Source: Saussurea involucrata (lineage: Eukaryota > Streptophyta > Magnoliopsida > Asterales > Asteraceae). Taken from it: a stretch of 64,000 nucleotides of DNA. This document shows positions 30,601-38,341 of the stretch, in pieces. The position numbers and the translations under genes are program-made. Position 1 is the stretch's first letter, and every line of letters starts with the position of its first letter. Location of the stretch: NCBI GenBank assembly GCA_033807775.1, contig CM066324.1, positions 130,873,501 to 130,937,500 on the forward strand, given 5' to 3'. The notes below the pieces were generated by a model. The model was not told the origin of the DNA, did no database searches, and saw only the letters and a list, made by a program, of their open reading frames with translations.

Positions 30601-32110
30601 CATGTCAAGTAAAATGGTTAGATTTTTTTTCAAATGTATTTGCAGACACCGCTTTGCGTGGTCGTTGGGTGGATCATCGGACGTCCAATGGACCTGGATT
30701 TTCAACTTTTCGAGACGGCCACTCTTTTCATGACTGTTCTGGTGGTAGCCTTCATGCTGCAGGTTTGGCTTGTTAATTGACCATTTCAATTCCATCTCTT
30801 TCATTAAAAAAAGAACAAGTTTTGCCTTCCCATGAAAATTGCAACTTTTCACCTCACATAATAAGTGTCCATATTTCTATTTTAGTTTATTCCGGTCTCC
30901 ACTATCAAATGCAAATGTCTATTTTCCAATTTTACCCTTATTACAAGGGTAAAATTGTCATTTAGTTTATTAAAGGTGTAATACATTACACATACCTATA
31001 ACTTATAACTGTATGTCTTTTTTCATCGTGAGAGTTTATTTTGGGAAATACTATATAAAATCTACTCTTCAATAATCAACACATAGAAACTCTAAAGAAT
31101 GTGTGATCTCTTATCAATGCAATCAACCTTTTTTGTAAATTTCACCGGGCTCGTCTGGTTTGGTGTTTTTTAACTCAAAATTTGTACATAAGCTTCATTC
31201 TATGCATGCAGGAGGGTACGTCCAATTACTTCAAAGGACTAATGCTCTTGTTTTGTTATATGATCGTGGCTGCAAGTTTCTTTGTACATAGTGACCCGGA
31301 ATATATATGTGAGTTATCATGCCTTTTTCCTAGCCAATGTTTTCTTTATCACCATATATGCATACATTTTTTACCCGGTGGGGTAGAGATAAGGTCTGCT
31401 TACATCCTACCCTAAAATTAGGTTATTTTGCTAAATGGCCTCCTAACAAATGTTTTTTTGTTTAAATTCGTGACATTCTGACAGGTTTCTAGATATTCTT
31501 GTGTATGAAAGTGATATTCTTGTGTATGAAAGTGATATTCTTCTGTTAAACTTGTGGCATTTTGCCATTTTCAAACATGTCATAACTCATAAGGTCATGT
31601 GTTTAAAGAAAACCTTCATTTGACCAAAGGACCCACCCGGGGCCTACCTCTACGTGGGATTTACTGAGTTCACTTGGTTTCATCTATGCTAGGGCCTTCC
31701 CAATCTTTTTGGAAGCCTAAAACTATAGATCGTATGAAATGAGTAATAAACAAAATAAAACATAAAATTTCATATCATATTAAAAATCTTACAAATTAAA
31801 ACAACAAAAATGTTTAAAATGACAAAGTGAAAAGAATATCAAGAGTCGTTTTTAATCAGCAAATTCTGAAATTAAATAGTTGCTTTTGATTTTTGAAAGA
31901 ACTTAGATAGGTCTTTATTGAGGTGGGTTCACAGGTTGGGCTATATAAATCCCGGCCCCCAGAAGATTGTGGGCCTTGTTTAAAAACCAAGATTTGACAT
32001 ACTAAGAGCCTGCCCTGATCTCTGCATACAGTGTTTACCCCAAACTCGTTGACCGTCTCTTACTGTTATTAACTAGACAACCATTACCCGTTTTATCTGG
32101 TTTTGCAGAA
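18668..32110 (+). CDS. CAX: Vacuolar cation/proton exchanger, CAX2/CAX5 type
   Basis: Twelve exons: 18668-18718, 19788-20024, 20648-20715, 20808-20836, 21339-21535, 22491-22703, 28466-28597, 28843-28959, 29907-29960, 30646-30762, 31212-31308, 32109-32110. They total 1314 nt and encode 437 aa; CAX2 is 441. All junctions are in phase. CAX proteins load Ca2+, Mn2+ or other divalent cations into the vacuole using the proton gradient. Both exchanger repeats carry their signature: GNATELIIS (exon 5) and GNAAEHASAIMFA (exon 8). An acidic loop (PVEEESADVSKWE) separates the halves. KINLLLPCGPLAML, LLGSILSNLLLVLG and EGTSNYFKGLMLLFCY are strongly CAX2/5/6-like. Exon 1 (17 codons, good GTGAGT donor) is inferred from phase; otherwise ATG 19812 is the alternative start. 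The final stop is T|AA, split by the last intron. Intron 6 holds the Copia element. Confidence 0.92.
18773..19469. mobile_element. MITE with CTAGCTTATTTTTGAGCTTA-like ends (family L), copy 1
   Basis: The left end 'aaactagcttattttttgag...ttagccataagctagtcg' mirrors the right end 'caactagctttttgagctaacaactagcttgcc'. A (TA)n stretch lies at 19129-19147. Relatives occur at 58440-58667 and 61250-61563. It lies in CAX intron 1 and abuts another MITE at 19473. Confidence 0.6.
19473..19734. mobile_element. MITE rich in TACCGGGTAAG words (family K), copy 1
   Basis: Flanked by TTA on both sides (19470-19472 and 19735-19737). Starts GGGGTCGTTTACCAAATG and ends ...TTTGGTCAATGGCCCT. The interior is crowded with inverted 'cggtaag/cttaccg' words that could form many small hairpins. 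Relatives at 32391-32615, 47575-47809 and 47986-48262. Located in CAX intron 1, only 53 bp before exon 2. Confidence 0.75.
20050..20566. mobile_element. Stowaway-like MITE interrupted by a second MITE
   Basis: Outer ends CCCCCTCCGTCCC (20050) and GGGATGGAGGATG (to 20566) with flanking TA dinucleotides are typical of Tc1/mariner-type Stowaway MITEs. A second element sits inside at 20220-20490: GGGGTTGTTTGGTTCA to TGAACCAAACGCTCCC, with TTA on both sides. The nesting shows the order of insertion. In CAX intron 2. The inner family recurs near 63170-63712. Confidence 0.8.
21217..21285 (+). repeat. S1 SINE 3'-module fragment
   Basis: 'ccacccagaggtagggtctt...gtacgcagacgttacctctgct' in CAX intron 4; a short decayed piece of the S1 repeat. 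Confidence 0.35.
21695..21945 (+). repeat. Two direct copies of a ~125-bp unit
   Basis: 'ggagaaagtcaacacggttt', then 'gaaaagtcaattg(c/t)gtcgatttgggg', then 'ttcaaatggagtcgaccttg' occurs at 21702-21808 and again at 21837-21932, nearly identical. A recent tandem duplication in CAX intron 5. Confidence 0.7.
22052..22122 (+). repeat. tRNA-derived SINE head or tRNA-like pseudogene
   Basis: Contains an A-box-like TGGTATAGTGGTAG (22058) and a B-box-like GAGTTCAATCC (22099), about 40 bp apart, the internal Pol III promoter layout. The acceptor stem does not pair well and no clear anticodon loop can be drawn, so it is not called as a tRNA gene. It lies in CAX intron 5. Confidence 0.5.
22270..22425 (+). 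repeat. S1 SINE module with poly-C/G interruptions
   Basis: 'ctctactctttagggtaaag...cacgtctacatacatctt', a C-rich run (about 22341-22358), 'cgggtgggatatacatgact', then a GTTTTGTTTGGTTTT tail. One of the better S1 copies. It ends 65 bp before CAX exon 6. Confidence 0.5.
22946..23062 (+). repeat. Copia left LTR
   Basis: 117 bp, TG...CA ends, identical by eye to the right LTR at 27849-27965. Very short for a Copia LTR. Confidence 0.97.
23291..27841 (+). CDS. Copia Gag-Pol polyprotein
   Basis: ATG 23291 gives 1,516 codons; the frame is open slightly further upstream but has no earlier ATG. Order of parts: gag with a UBN2-like region (1-260), zinc knuckle CYNCGEAGHLSRACP (about 267), an Arg/Gly-rich stretch, protease active site DSGATQH (about 394), GAG-pre-integrase HHCC (530-570), integrase D593-D656-E692 (the DD35E spacing fits), reverse transcriptase with YVDD at about 1200, and RNase H starting YSDSDW at about 1361. 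The order PR-INT-RT-RH is diagnostic of Copia. No stop or frameshift interrupts it, so it is probably capable of function. A short acidic repeat (GS(I)PCP...EDGSQE, three rounds) lies between integrase and RT. Confidence 0.97.
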   Translation: MEKLFGKLNEEDVKVLLKLVKQAEASGTQQQPPRLELLPVDLKLDGPATYLSWSRRIIGALAGRGLEGYLTGEEKEPADPTSAEWKTWRATHMSVYTWLLNSMVSSIAVTVDGISSVLDIWKKLKMTYAGEGNNMRVFQIEQEIDAVFQGDRTVQEYAIELERLWTDYDHFSPMISCKDPECQGREVSGQRRTMQFLKHLNPAFDQRRAVLLAQEKIPTLNEAIAAMMQEESRMKLLSDANGLPGARSALAASSQNLSGSYGEIRRCYNCGEAGHLSRACPKPPRERDTGGRGRGRGGRRGGRGGSFGGYRANLTMSEEENTYSTSPTENMEQEVLEIWRKMKLASDDSKKATAVGASMPHSSRGNIPTYAYSDTCTHALASMPTARVSEWIVDSGATQHVTGAHDEFLTYTHLAVPETIQTADGTAQPVVGKGIVKCTKSMALSNVLHAPSFPVNLLSISAIILQLKCVVSFDIPKVIFQEKGTGRRLGTGTWRNGLWYLDRGEMDTTLASMVDKVESTKPVGSVEAELLLHHQRMGHSSFGSLSLLYPSMYEKADKQKLVCDACEFGKQTRSSYVSSGIRSTCVFDLIHSDVWGPCSTTSINGYKYFVTFIDCYTRVTWLYLMKNKSDVVVCFKDFHKAVQTQYGATVKVLRSDNGTEYTNKALQEYLSAHGIHHQTTCPYTPSQNGVAERKNRHLLEVTRCMMISMNVPKHLWGQAVLTAAYLINRMSSKLLEWKTPIMMLKGENEYILPLKVFGCVCFVKDNRPTVGKLDPRSVKCIFVGYSATQKGYVCWSPIERKLFVSMDVTFREQESYYSSKVTSPFDGLPGAIRHEGENISGETQVIVGSIPCPCSTNKDELEDGSQESENQINGETEVIVGSIPCPTNEDEMEDGSQEKEDHTQEDPEDVIQESRNQTPGELRVYKRRKQNEGQLNPRESAFMDPSDLDDIIPHSPSISLRRSSRSNAGNPPPRYRVEHDIAHFVSYSNISHTYGAFVTSLDMASIPKCWQVAKEDPKWRAAMLEELGALDKNDTWELVLLPPRKKPVGCKWVFTVKQNPDGKVDRYKARLVAKGYSQTYGVDYNETFAPVAKMSTVRTLISIAVNSEWQLHQLDVKNAFLHGDLQEEVYMEIPPGFNTNQTTRKVCRLKKSLYGLKQSPRAWFDRFRRAMLSMGYRQTNADHTLFFRHNRGHTTMLAVYVDDMIITGDDETEIAQLKMRLAKEFEVKDLGLLKYFLGIEIARGADGIVLSQRKYVLDLLKETGMLGCRPATTPIDQRHNLRMEIGERVDRERYQRLVGRLIYLSHTRPDISFAVSVVSRYMHDPRKSHMDAVYHILRYLKSAPGKGLLFKNNGHLGIEAYSDSDWARCTDDMRSTSGYCVFVGGNLVSWKSKKQSVVARSTAEAEYRAMALGVCELLWLKALLVELKMDQGTHMRLLCDNNSAINIANNPVHHDKTKHIEIDRFFIKEKLENGLLKISHVPTKDQVADCLTKGLSTLGLTRLCDKMGLVNIFRQS
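27849..27965 (+). repeat. Copia right LTR
   Basis: 117 bp, preceded by the polypurine tract and followed by the GATTA target duplication. Confidence 0.97.
28310..28437 (+). repeat. S1 SINE module
   Basis: 'actctttgaggtagaggtca...cgtctgcttacatctt', then 'ccccgcctccggggtgag' and 'atatagtggactcg', then a (GTTT)n-like tail (ggtttggtttcgtttcgttt). The tail of short T-rich repeats supports a SINE 3' end. It ends 28 bp before CAX exon 7. Confidence 0.55.
28680..28760 (-). repeat. tRNA-derived SINE head, minus strand
   Basis: On the minus strand: 'ggcccagcggtacccgggt' (A-box-like) and 'aaggtcaagggttcaagc' (B-box-like, GGTTCAAGC), about 45 bp apart. No tRNA fold. CAX intron 7. Confidence 0.45.
28969..29755 (+). 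repeat. Tandem array of a Stowaway-derived 164-bp unit, about five copies
   Basis: The unit start 'aagggtagaattggaaagta' recurs at 28969, 29151, 29315, 29479 and (diverged) about 29652. Spacing is 182, 164, 164 and 173 bp. Each unit has 'cttattttgggacaaactag' and 'aatagagggagtaaaaa', i.e. parts of a Stowaway MITE. The last copy ends in the Stowaway-type end 'ctttgggacagaggga'. The array fills most of CAX intron 8 and begins 10 bp after exon 8. Confidence 0.85.
30105..30300 (+). repeat. tRNA-derived SINE fragment
   Basis: 'agcctagcaggtaaggaggt' (A-box-like) and 'tctggggttcaactcc' (B-box-like) are followed by 'acacggtttacctccccgtg'. The unit 'ccttgtagaatgggtgga' is duplicated inside it. CAX intron 9. 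Confidence 0.45.
31309..32108 (+). other. Last CAX intron
   Basis: Starts GTGAGT and ends GCAG. It holds an S1 fragment (31375-31420), a copy of the ~190-bp dispersed repeat (31430-31630) and another S1 scrap (31637-31690). The first T of the stop codon lies before it and the AA after it. If it is retained, the reading frame runs on beyond EYI into intron sequence. Confidence 0.6.
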
Positions 32111-32390
32111 GAGGACCCCGAAAAACCCATAGTTGTAGTGGAATTTCAGAGTCACATCCCTATCGGTGCTTGTGGTTGTTGCACTCGATCAATCTGCTGG
32201 CAGAATCATGAAGTTTTTTCCATTTTGATCTGTAGAGTTTCGGTTTTCATTTTCGATCTCCATGATGTTATTGTAATGGTTTAAAAGGTCTGATCCCTTG
32301 TAGTTTGGCTGTAGATCTCAGGTTCCATAACTTCAAGCAAGATATTCAGATTTCACTCTTAATAGTCTTATGTTTGATTTTTACTAAATG
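32111..32390 (+). other. CAX 3' UTR region
   Basis: Follows the split stop. No canonical AATAAA was fixed on; the end of the UTR is a guess. A family K MITE begins at about 32391. Confidence 0.4.
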
Positions 32391-32615
32391 TTTACCGGTA
32401 AGTGCTTATTAGGTGTCATTTGCCTTACTGGATAAGGATCGAGAATCTTACCCGGTAAGTGAGGGAGACGACCCTTACCTGCTTAGTGCTTATCGGGTAA
32501 GATACGCTTTACCACCAATCTATTTTGATGGTCAAAAATGTTACTCGATAAGGTAAGTGAGGGTGGTGACTCTTGCCGGCAACCCTTACCTAGTAAACGT
32601 TTGGTAAATGGCCCC
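32391..32615. mobile_element. Family K MITE, copy 2
   Basis: 'actaaatgtttaccggtaag ... ttggtaaatggcccc' followed by TAA. Same arrangement of cggtaag/cttacc words as 19473-19734. Confidence 0.65.
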
Positions 32616-33446
32616 TAACGTATTTTAGGTTACTTTTCATTTTAGGCAATGTGCTTTTTATGCAAAATAACACAATGCCTTTTTCTATTTTATGACCAAG
32701 TTTTGGTTTATATATGTCAAGGTTCTAAATGATGTCAGATGTGACGTGGTGATAAGTCAAGCGTAACAGTGAGACTACATCGTTTTTCAAGGGATGCACT
32801 AAGGCAACATATGTATACATGCATGCATGCATACTTGTGTTTGTTAATGTTTTGAATGATCCCATAGAACAATTTAAATTCATATAAAATTATAAAACTA
32901 ATATAAAATTATAAAACTAAAAATGAAAGAAAAATCATTTATATCAAATATATTGAGCTTATAAGGAAATGATATATCAACAGTGCAATTCGGGATTAAA
33001 TCTCTTCTGTCTTTACTCGGTTACTTGCCACTTTCTCCAATCTTCAAATAATTGTTTGACTCTTTGTGTATGGATTTACTTTTTACTTTTTATGTTCCCT
33101 TTTAATGTTTATTAAGTTTTAGGTGTCGTATATAATTATCATTTATCCCCGAGTTATATATTTAAAAAACCACATGTCTTACAAAATAACCCGTTACAAC
33201 AAAAGTTATGTCTGCCACAAGAGTTAATGTGACGGCGAAACCAAATCTTGGTGCCATTGCGATAACTAGTAGTTAGAACCATGATAATTATATAAATGCA
33301 TAAACAACATATGTTTAGTCAAGTTTAATTTTAGACAATAGTTTTATTTTTTTGATAAGCCAAAATTTAAAAGGGTTGTTATTTAAAATTAAATGATAAA
33401 AGTATATAAGATGAAATAAACGATAATTAAAGTACCTTGTTATTTG
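32616..33446. other. Intergenic DNA between CAX and the coding MULE
   Basis: AT-rich. 32715-33260 contains words of the decayed repeat seen near 13730 and 48300 (gtgacgtgg...aagtcaagcg, 'ttgccactttc'). (CATG)n-like 'catgcatgcatgcatac' at 32820. No gene. Confidence 0.35.
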
Positions 33447-34004
33447 GGGAAATTAATTAAAATGCCAAAAGTTACCAAAATGCCACAAAATTTCGGTGGT
33501 TTACCAAAATGCCCTAATGGCCCGCGATGGAGCCCGCGATCGCGGGCTTGGGCTGACGTGGCGCATGACCTGGCCGAAAAGAGCCCCGCGAGCCCCTAAA
33601 CTTTGGCCGCGGTGCACATTTGGTCCCTGCCCGCGATCGCAGCCCGCGATGGACCAAAACTTTACACTTTTGGTCCCTGAAAATTTACACTTTTGGTCCC
33701 TGAAAATTTACACTTTCAGCCCCTGTACTTAGACGAATCTTGCATGCTTTTACTGTTTTTTTCCACAATTATTGTACTTTGAAGACCGATTTGTGGTTGA
33801 AATTCATTTGCATGTTTTCATCAATGTTAAATCAGTGTTTTTGGAATACCAGTTTGTGAATGAAATGAGAGATTGGTTGTCATCAATGTTGGTTGTTTCA
33901 TTGATAAATAGATGTAAAATGCAATCCATAATCCACACACCGATTTCATACTTCTTTCTTGATTTCTTTCTGCAATATTTTGTGTTTGAGATACTACTGA
34001 AAAA

Positions 34005-36606
34005 ATGAGTTCATCTGTTGCAAAAGCTAAGCTATATTTCTATTTTGATGGTGAATGGGAGCAAGATAACAATGAGTGGAATTTTGCTTATAAATCTAAG
34101 CATGGTGTAAAAGTGCCAGTAAACTATACTTATCAGAAATTTCTTGCATACGTCATGCAAAAATGTGGAATCAACCCTTCTGTTGTTTGCAAGTTAGTGT
34201 TTAAAAATGGCGATGGGTCATTTGTGGATTTATCCAACGATGGGGATATCTCTACTTTTCTGCACTTTGCAGTCGATTCAGAAAGGCCCCCATTACTTTT
34301 TGTGTATCCCGGCGTATCCGACGAAAACGACGACGACGGTGACGACGACGGTGACGACGAATACCTCCAAATAGAGCAGCTCGATTCTCAATTTCAGGCG
34401 TCCGACGCCCCAACGGTTCATTTAGATCATTCATATGGTCTTAACGACTGTATTCCGGAGACGCAACAACAACAACCACCACAACCACACGAAGGGCGTA
34501 CTGCTAGAGTTGCTGATGACGAAACCCACGTTTTCAGAACGGGTAATTCTGAAATAGACAGATCAGACACCGATAGTGATGATCACGAAGAATATACCCC
34601 TAGTAGAAAATCATGTAGTCAGATAAATGACTTTTTTGATATGCCCCCTATTCTTCCAGACTCCCATACCCAGACACAAACATACGAACCTACACCTTAT
34701 ATTCGCAGTGAAATGTTACATGTAGGTCAGATATTCGAGTCGAAGGATCTTTTGGCAAGTCAGGTCGGACTTATGTTCTTGGAAGAGGGTTTCGAAAGGC
34801 GCACGTCGAAATCTGACAAAACTAGATACATAGTTGAATGTGCCAGAAAAAACTGTGACTGGAGGATGTACGCGATTGACACGGGTGGCAAAGAAGGGGC
34901 GTCCATGATTAGAAAGTTGCACGACGTACACACTTGTACGAGGACACAACTGAATCCCCACCACAAACAAGCCGGCAAAAAGACTTTGGGTACGATACTG
35001 AAAAACAAAGTTGTTGATGTTAGTAGGTCATTGCGTCCAAAGGACATCGTCCACGATGTTCACCAACAGTTCGGCGTCACGATTGATTACCACCAAACTT
35101 GGCGTGCGCGATGTCATGCACTGTTTATGGTGAGAGGCACGTTCGAGGAGTCGTATGAACGACTCCTGACATATTTATATAATTTGCAGCTGCAGAACCC
35201 TGGTACTGTCACGCAGCTACGGACCGATTCACGTCGACGGTTTGAGATGTGCTTCGTGGCCCTTGGACCCGCGGTACGTATTTTAACACGTCATATGTTT
35301 ACACATTATAAACTATAACATTTACAAAGGAAAACCACCTATGTTTTTGCAGATCCGCACATTTGTGGCAAATCTACGTCGTGTCCTGATAATAGACGCA
35401 GTCCATTTAAAGGGTCGTTACTTGGGTATGATGTTCCTGGCGGTTGCCATGGACGGGGATAACTCCATCGTTCCAGTAGCTTTCGGCGTAGGCAAGTCCA
35501 AAACCGGGGACGAGTGGACTTGGTTTCTGTCCATGTTGAGACAAGCTATCGGAGACCCGCAAGGGTTGGTGTTTATGTCTGACAGAGATCCTTCCATAAG
35601 CGCCGCAATCTCTGCCATCTACCCAAACGCCCCTCACGCCATATGCTGTCGACATTTGGAGATGAACGCCAAATCCAAGGACAAACGTATTACGACCAAC
35701 AAGGGTGTCTATTGGACGGCATGCAGAGCATATACGGATCGGGAGTTTAACAAGTACATGAATATGCTACGATATAGTGCCGACGAAGCAGCCAAAGTCT
35801 TTGACGAAGCTGGACCGGAGAGGTGGTCCGCGACCCATTTTCCTGGACAACGGTATGCCATTCTGACCTCGAATAGTGCAGAGTCTGTGAATGCACTCTC
35901 CCGTTTTGCGCGTAGATGTCCGATTGTTAATCTTATGGACTACTTCGGGCCTTTCAACAAGAGTGGTACCAAATTCGACGCCTAAAAGGAGCTGAGATGC
36001 AAAATGCACTCACACCAACGGCGGAGAAGATCGTTCAGTACAGGGCGTGTCGTGCGACGACATGGCCGGTAAGAGCAATCGGGTATGGGAAGTACGAGGT
36101 GCATGATGACTATCTTCACGCGATTGTGAATATGGAAGACCACCTTTGTTCGTGTCGCGAATGGGATAAATCTGGGTTACCGTGCGGCCATGCCATCGCT
36201 GCAGCAAGATATATGGGTCGTACAGATTGCAGCGACTTGGCTGTACCTTTCTTCACGTCCGAATATTACCGGAAAACATACGTGGAGGTAATAAACCCAG
36301 CTGGACCCCCTTGCAGCATGGGTGTATCCACCCGACCCGCTTCCGCCATGCTATCCACCTTTAATGGATAAGAACAGAGTCGGGAGACCGAGAAAGAACG
36401 ACCGACGTCCATCACGTGGTGAAAGTTCGATACAACGAAGATGTACTCGGTGCCAATGCGTAGGACACACTCGTGGAGAGTGTCCAAATCCCGCTCCTTC
36501 AACCGTGCCAAGGAGACATTCAGTCAGCCACACCCCGGGTCCGTCACAGCTTGAACCATATGGAACAAACACATATGATACTGTTGATCTAAACGCTGAT
36601 TTGTAA
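34005..36606 (+). pseudogene. MURA/MULE transposase, disrupted by two frameshifts
   Basis: ATG 34005 opens a 423-codon exon (to 35273), then a 79-bp intron (gtacgt...ttgcag), then a second exon from 35353. The N-terminus has a PB1-like fold region (1-90), then an Asp-rich stretch. A MuDR-type DNA-binding domain follows (VGQIFESKD...RRTSKSDKTRY...CARKNCDWRM). The DDE core shows IIDAVHLKG, FMSDRDPSI and ESVNALSRF. A SWIM zinc finger (CSCREW...LPCGHAI) and a CCHC knuckle (CTRCQCVGHTRGEC) follow. A one-base loss near 35947, just after NLMDYF, shifts the frame; the SWIM part continues in another frame. A second shift lies near 36310-36325, before the GRPRK/knuckle part, which ends at 36606. It is therefore a pseudogene unless the window contains sequencing errors. 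Confidence 0.88.
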
Positions 36607-36865
36607 AAGATATATATATATATATATATTCATATTATATATACACACATACATATGCTTCTAAATGAACATTGATAACACAGATAGTTTGTAAATGATA
36701 TATATATTCATATTATATATATACACATACATATGCTTCTAAATGAACATTGATAACACAGCTAGTTTGTAAATGATATATATATATATATATATATATT
36801 CATATTATATATACACACATACATATGTTTTTAAATGAACATTGATAACACAGCTAGTTTGTATT
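36605..36865 (+). repeat. Tandem repeat, about 85-bp unit x 3, with (AT)n
   Basis: The unit '(at)n-catattatatatacacaca-tacatatg(c/t)tt-taaatgaacattgataacac-agtttgta' occurs at about 36608, 36700 and 36775, with AT tracts of different length. It lies between the transposase and the coiled-coil ORF, where both transcripts would end. Confidence 0.75.
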
Positions 36866-37012
36866 CCATCCAACATGCTCTTCATCTTCAATCTTTCTGA
36901 CCCTTCTTCAACGGCTTCTGCTTTTGCAACCACGTATGGCCATTGTATACCACAACCCGGACACACTTTAGCAAATGAGTTGAGGTAACCTCTGACTTGA
37001 CCTTACATGATG

Positions 37013-37156
37013 TAAAAAAACAACAAAAAAATACAAACAACAACAGAGTAAAAAAAATACAAAACAACACAGTAAAAAAATACAAAACAAAAAAAAAAAT
37101 ACAAACAACAACACAGTAAAAAAAATACAAAACAAAAAAAAAATACAAAACAACTA
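37013..37156. repeat. A-rich repeat 'aaaaaatacaaaacaacaac'
   Basis: Several imperfect copies of 'cagtaaaaaaatacaaaaca' next to the end of the coiled-coil ORF. Slippage-type low complexity. Confidence 0.6.
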
Positions 37157-37169
37157 AAACAACCACCAC

Positions 37170-37493
37170 CTACTTAAAAATTGATTTAGTTTCATCAATC
37201 CAAGCTTGCTTCTCGTTTACCTTCGCTTGAATAATTGTGAAGTCTTGCAGAATATGGTGAATTGCTTCTTGTTCTCGACGAACACGAGCCTCCCGAGCTT
37301 TTATATCCCCTTTCATCCTTTTGATCTCCCTGTCTTCCTCTTCGATCTTTCTCAAATGGAATGCCTTCCTGTCCATCATTTTTTTCCACTCTTCTGTTAG
37401 TTCATCTATCTCTTTTTTCTTTTTTGTTATGGCGACCTCGATTTGAGGTGGCATTTTTCCAGGAGTAGACTTAGGGTTTGATGACGATGTCAT
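37170..37493 (-). CDS. Small coiled-coil protein of the MULE
   Basis: ATG 37493 (MTSSSNPKSTPGKM...) gives 107 residues. The frame is open upstream but hydrophobic and without ATG. Residues 20-105 are rich in Lys, Glu, Arg and Ile with heptad spacing (EIDELTEEWKKMMDRKAFHL, then REIKRMKGDIKAREARVRRE), a clear coiled coil. It is convergent to the transposase and lies just inside the right inverted repeat, which could supply its promoter. The layout recalls maize MuDR, with mudrA and mudrB convergent, but no sequence relation to mudrB is claimed. Intact, unlike the transposase. Confidence 0.65.
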   Translation of the reverse strand: MTSSSNPKSTPGKMPPQIEVAITKKKKEIDELTEEWKKMMDRKAFHLRKIEEEDREIKRMKGDIKAREARVRREQEAIHHILQDFTIIQAKVNEKQAWIDETKSIFK

Positions 37494-38072
37494 TTGTGGA
37501 TGAAATGAGAGAAGAGAAATCAAGAGAGAAAGCAATTCAAAGAAAGAAAGCAAGAGAGAAATCAAGAAAGAAAGCAAGAACAAGTGTGAATTGTGAATTG
37601 CATATTACTGATATTTATGGATGAAATCTCAAACATGCCAGTGAATTTGAACCACAAATTGGTCTTCAAAGTACAATAATTGTGGAAAAAACAGTAAAAA
37701 CATGCAAAATTCGTCCAAGTACAGGGACCAAAAGTGTAAATTTTTGGTCCATCGCGGGCAGGGGCCAAATGTGCACCGTGGCCAAAGTTTAGGGGCTCGC
37801 GGGGCTCTTTTCGGCCAGGTCATGCGCCACGTCAGCCCAAGCCCGCGATCGCGGGCCATTAGGGCATTTTGATAAACCGCCGAAATTTTGTGGCATTTTG
37901 GTAACACTTGGTCAAACTTTTGGCATTTTAATTAATTTCCCTTTATATAATATAGAAAAATATAATTTAAAATGACAGTTGATTTTATAATATATTTCCA
38001 TTTGGTGTATTCAACATTATAATTAAGCACTACAAAATTTTTATTTATTAATAATTAAAATGTTGCTAATTA

Positions 38073-38338
38073 GGGGTGTTTGGGATTGCTTATTTAAAAC
38101 AACTTATGCTTATTTTTAAAAGTGCTTATCAACTTATGTCGTGCTAAAAAAGAGTTGGAGTAAAAATGTAATTTAGACAAATAAGTTAGAATGAATTAAC
38201 TTATCAAAAACAACTTATTTGTGCCGGAGAAAAGTCATAAACATTTTTTTTTCAATCTAAACACTAAAAATATCTTATTTACGGTGAGGAAAAACAATAA
38301 GCAAATAAGTCAATAAAATAAGCAATCCAAACACCCCC
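38073..38338 (+). mobile_element. Family T2 Tourist-like MITE, copy 2
   Basis: GGGGTGTTTGGGATTGCTTA to the mirror ...AATCCAAACACCCCC, with TTA on both sides (38070-38072 and 38339-38341). Confidence 0.88.
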
Positions 38339-38341
38339 TTA

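Larger units (their letters stand above)
33447..37941 (+). mobile_element. Coding Mutator-like element (MULE), about 4.5 kb
   Basis: Inverted repeats of about 350 bp: GGGAAATTAATTAAAATGCC at 33447 and the mirror ending at 37941. Both carry 'ttaccaaaatgcc', 'gcccgcgatcgcgggc', 'catgacctggccgaaaagag' and 'ctaaactttggcc'. Inside are a MURA-type transposase gene (broken) on the plus strand and a small coiled-coil ORF on the minus strand. No convincing 9-bp target duplication was found (left flank TTGTTATTT, right flank TTTATATAA), so the element is probably old or has lost a flank. Its ends match those of the palindromic element at 5634. Confidence 0.88.

Noticed and set aside
31309..31415. CAX reading on through the last donor to a longer C-terminus
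   Set aside because: A strong GTGAGT donor and a good acceptor give a stop at once, and CAX2/CAX5 proteins end near this point; kept only as an intron-retention possibility.
36605..36865. CRISPR-like array
   Set aside because: Three adjacent AT-rich tandem units without unique spacers in a plant genome; a simple tandem repeat.
33438..37950. A 9-bp target duplication for the coding MULE
   Set aside because: TTGTTATTT and TTTATATAA do not match under any plausible end.
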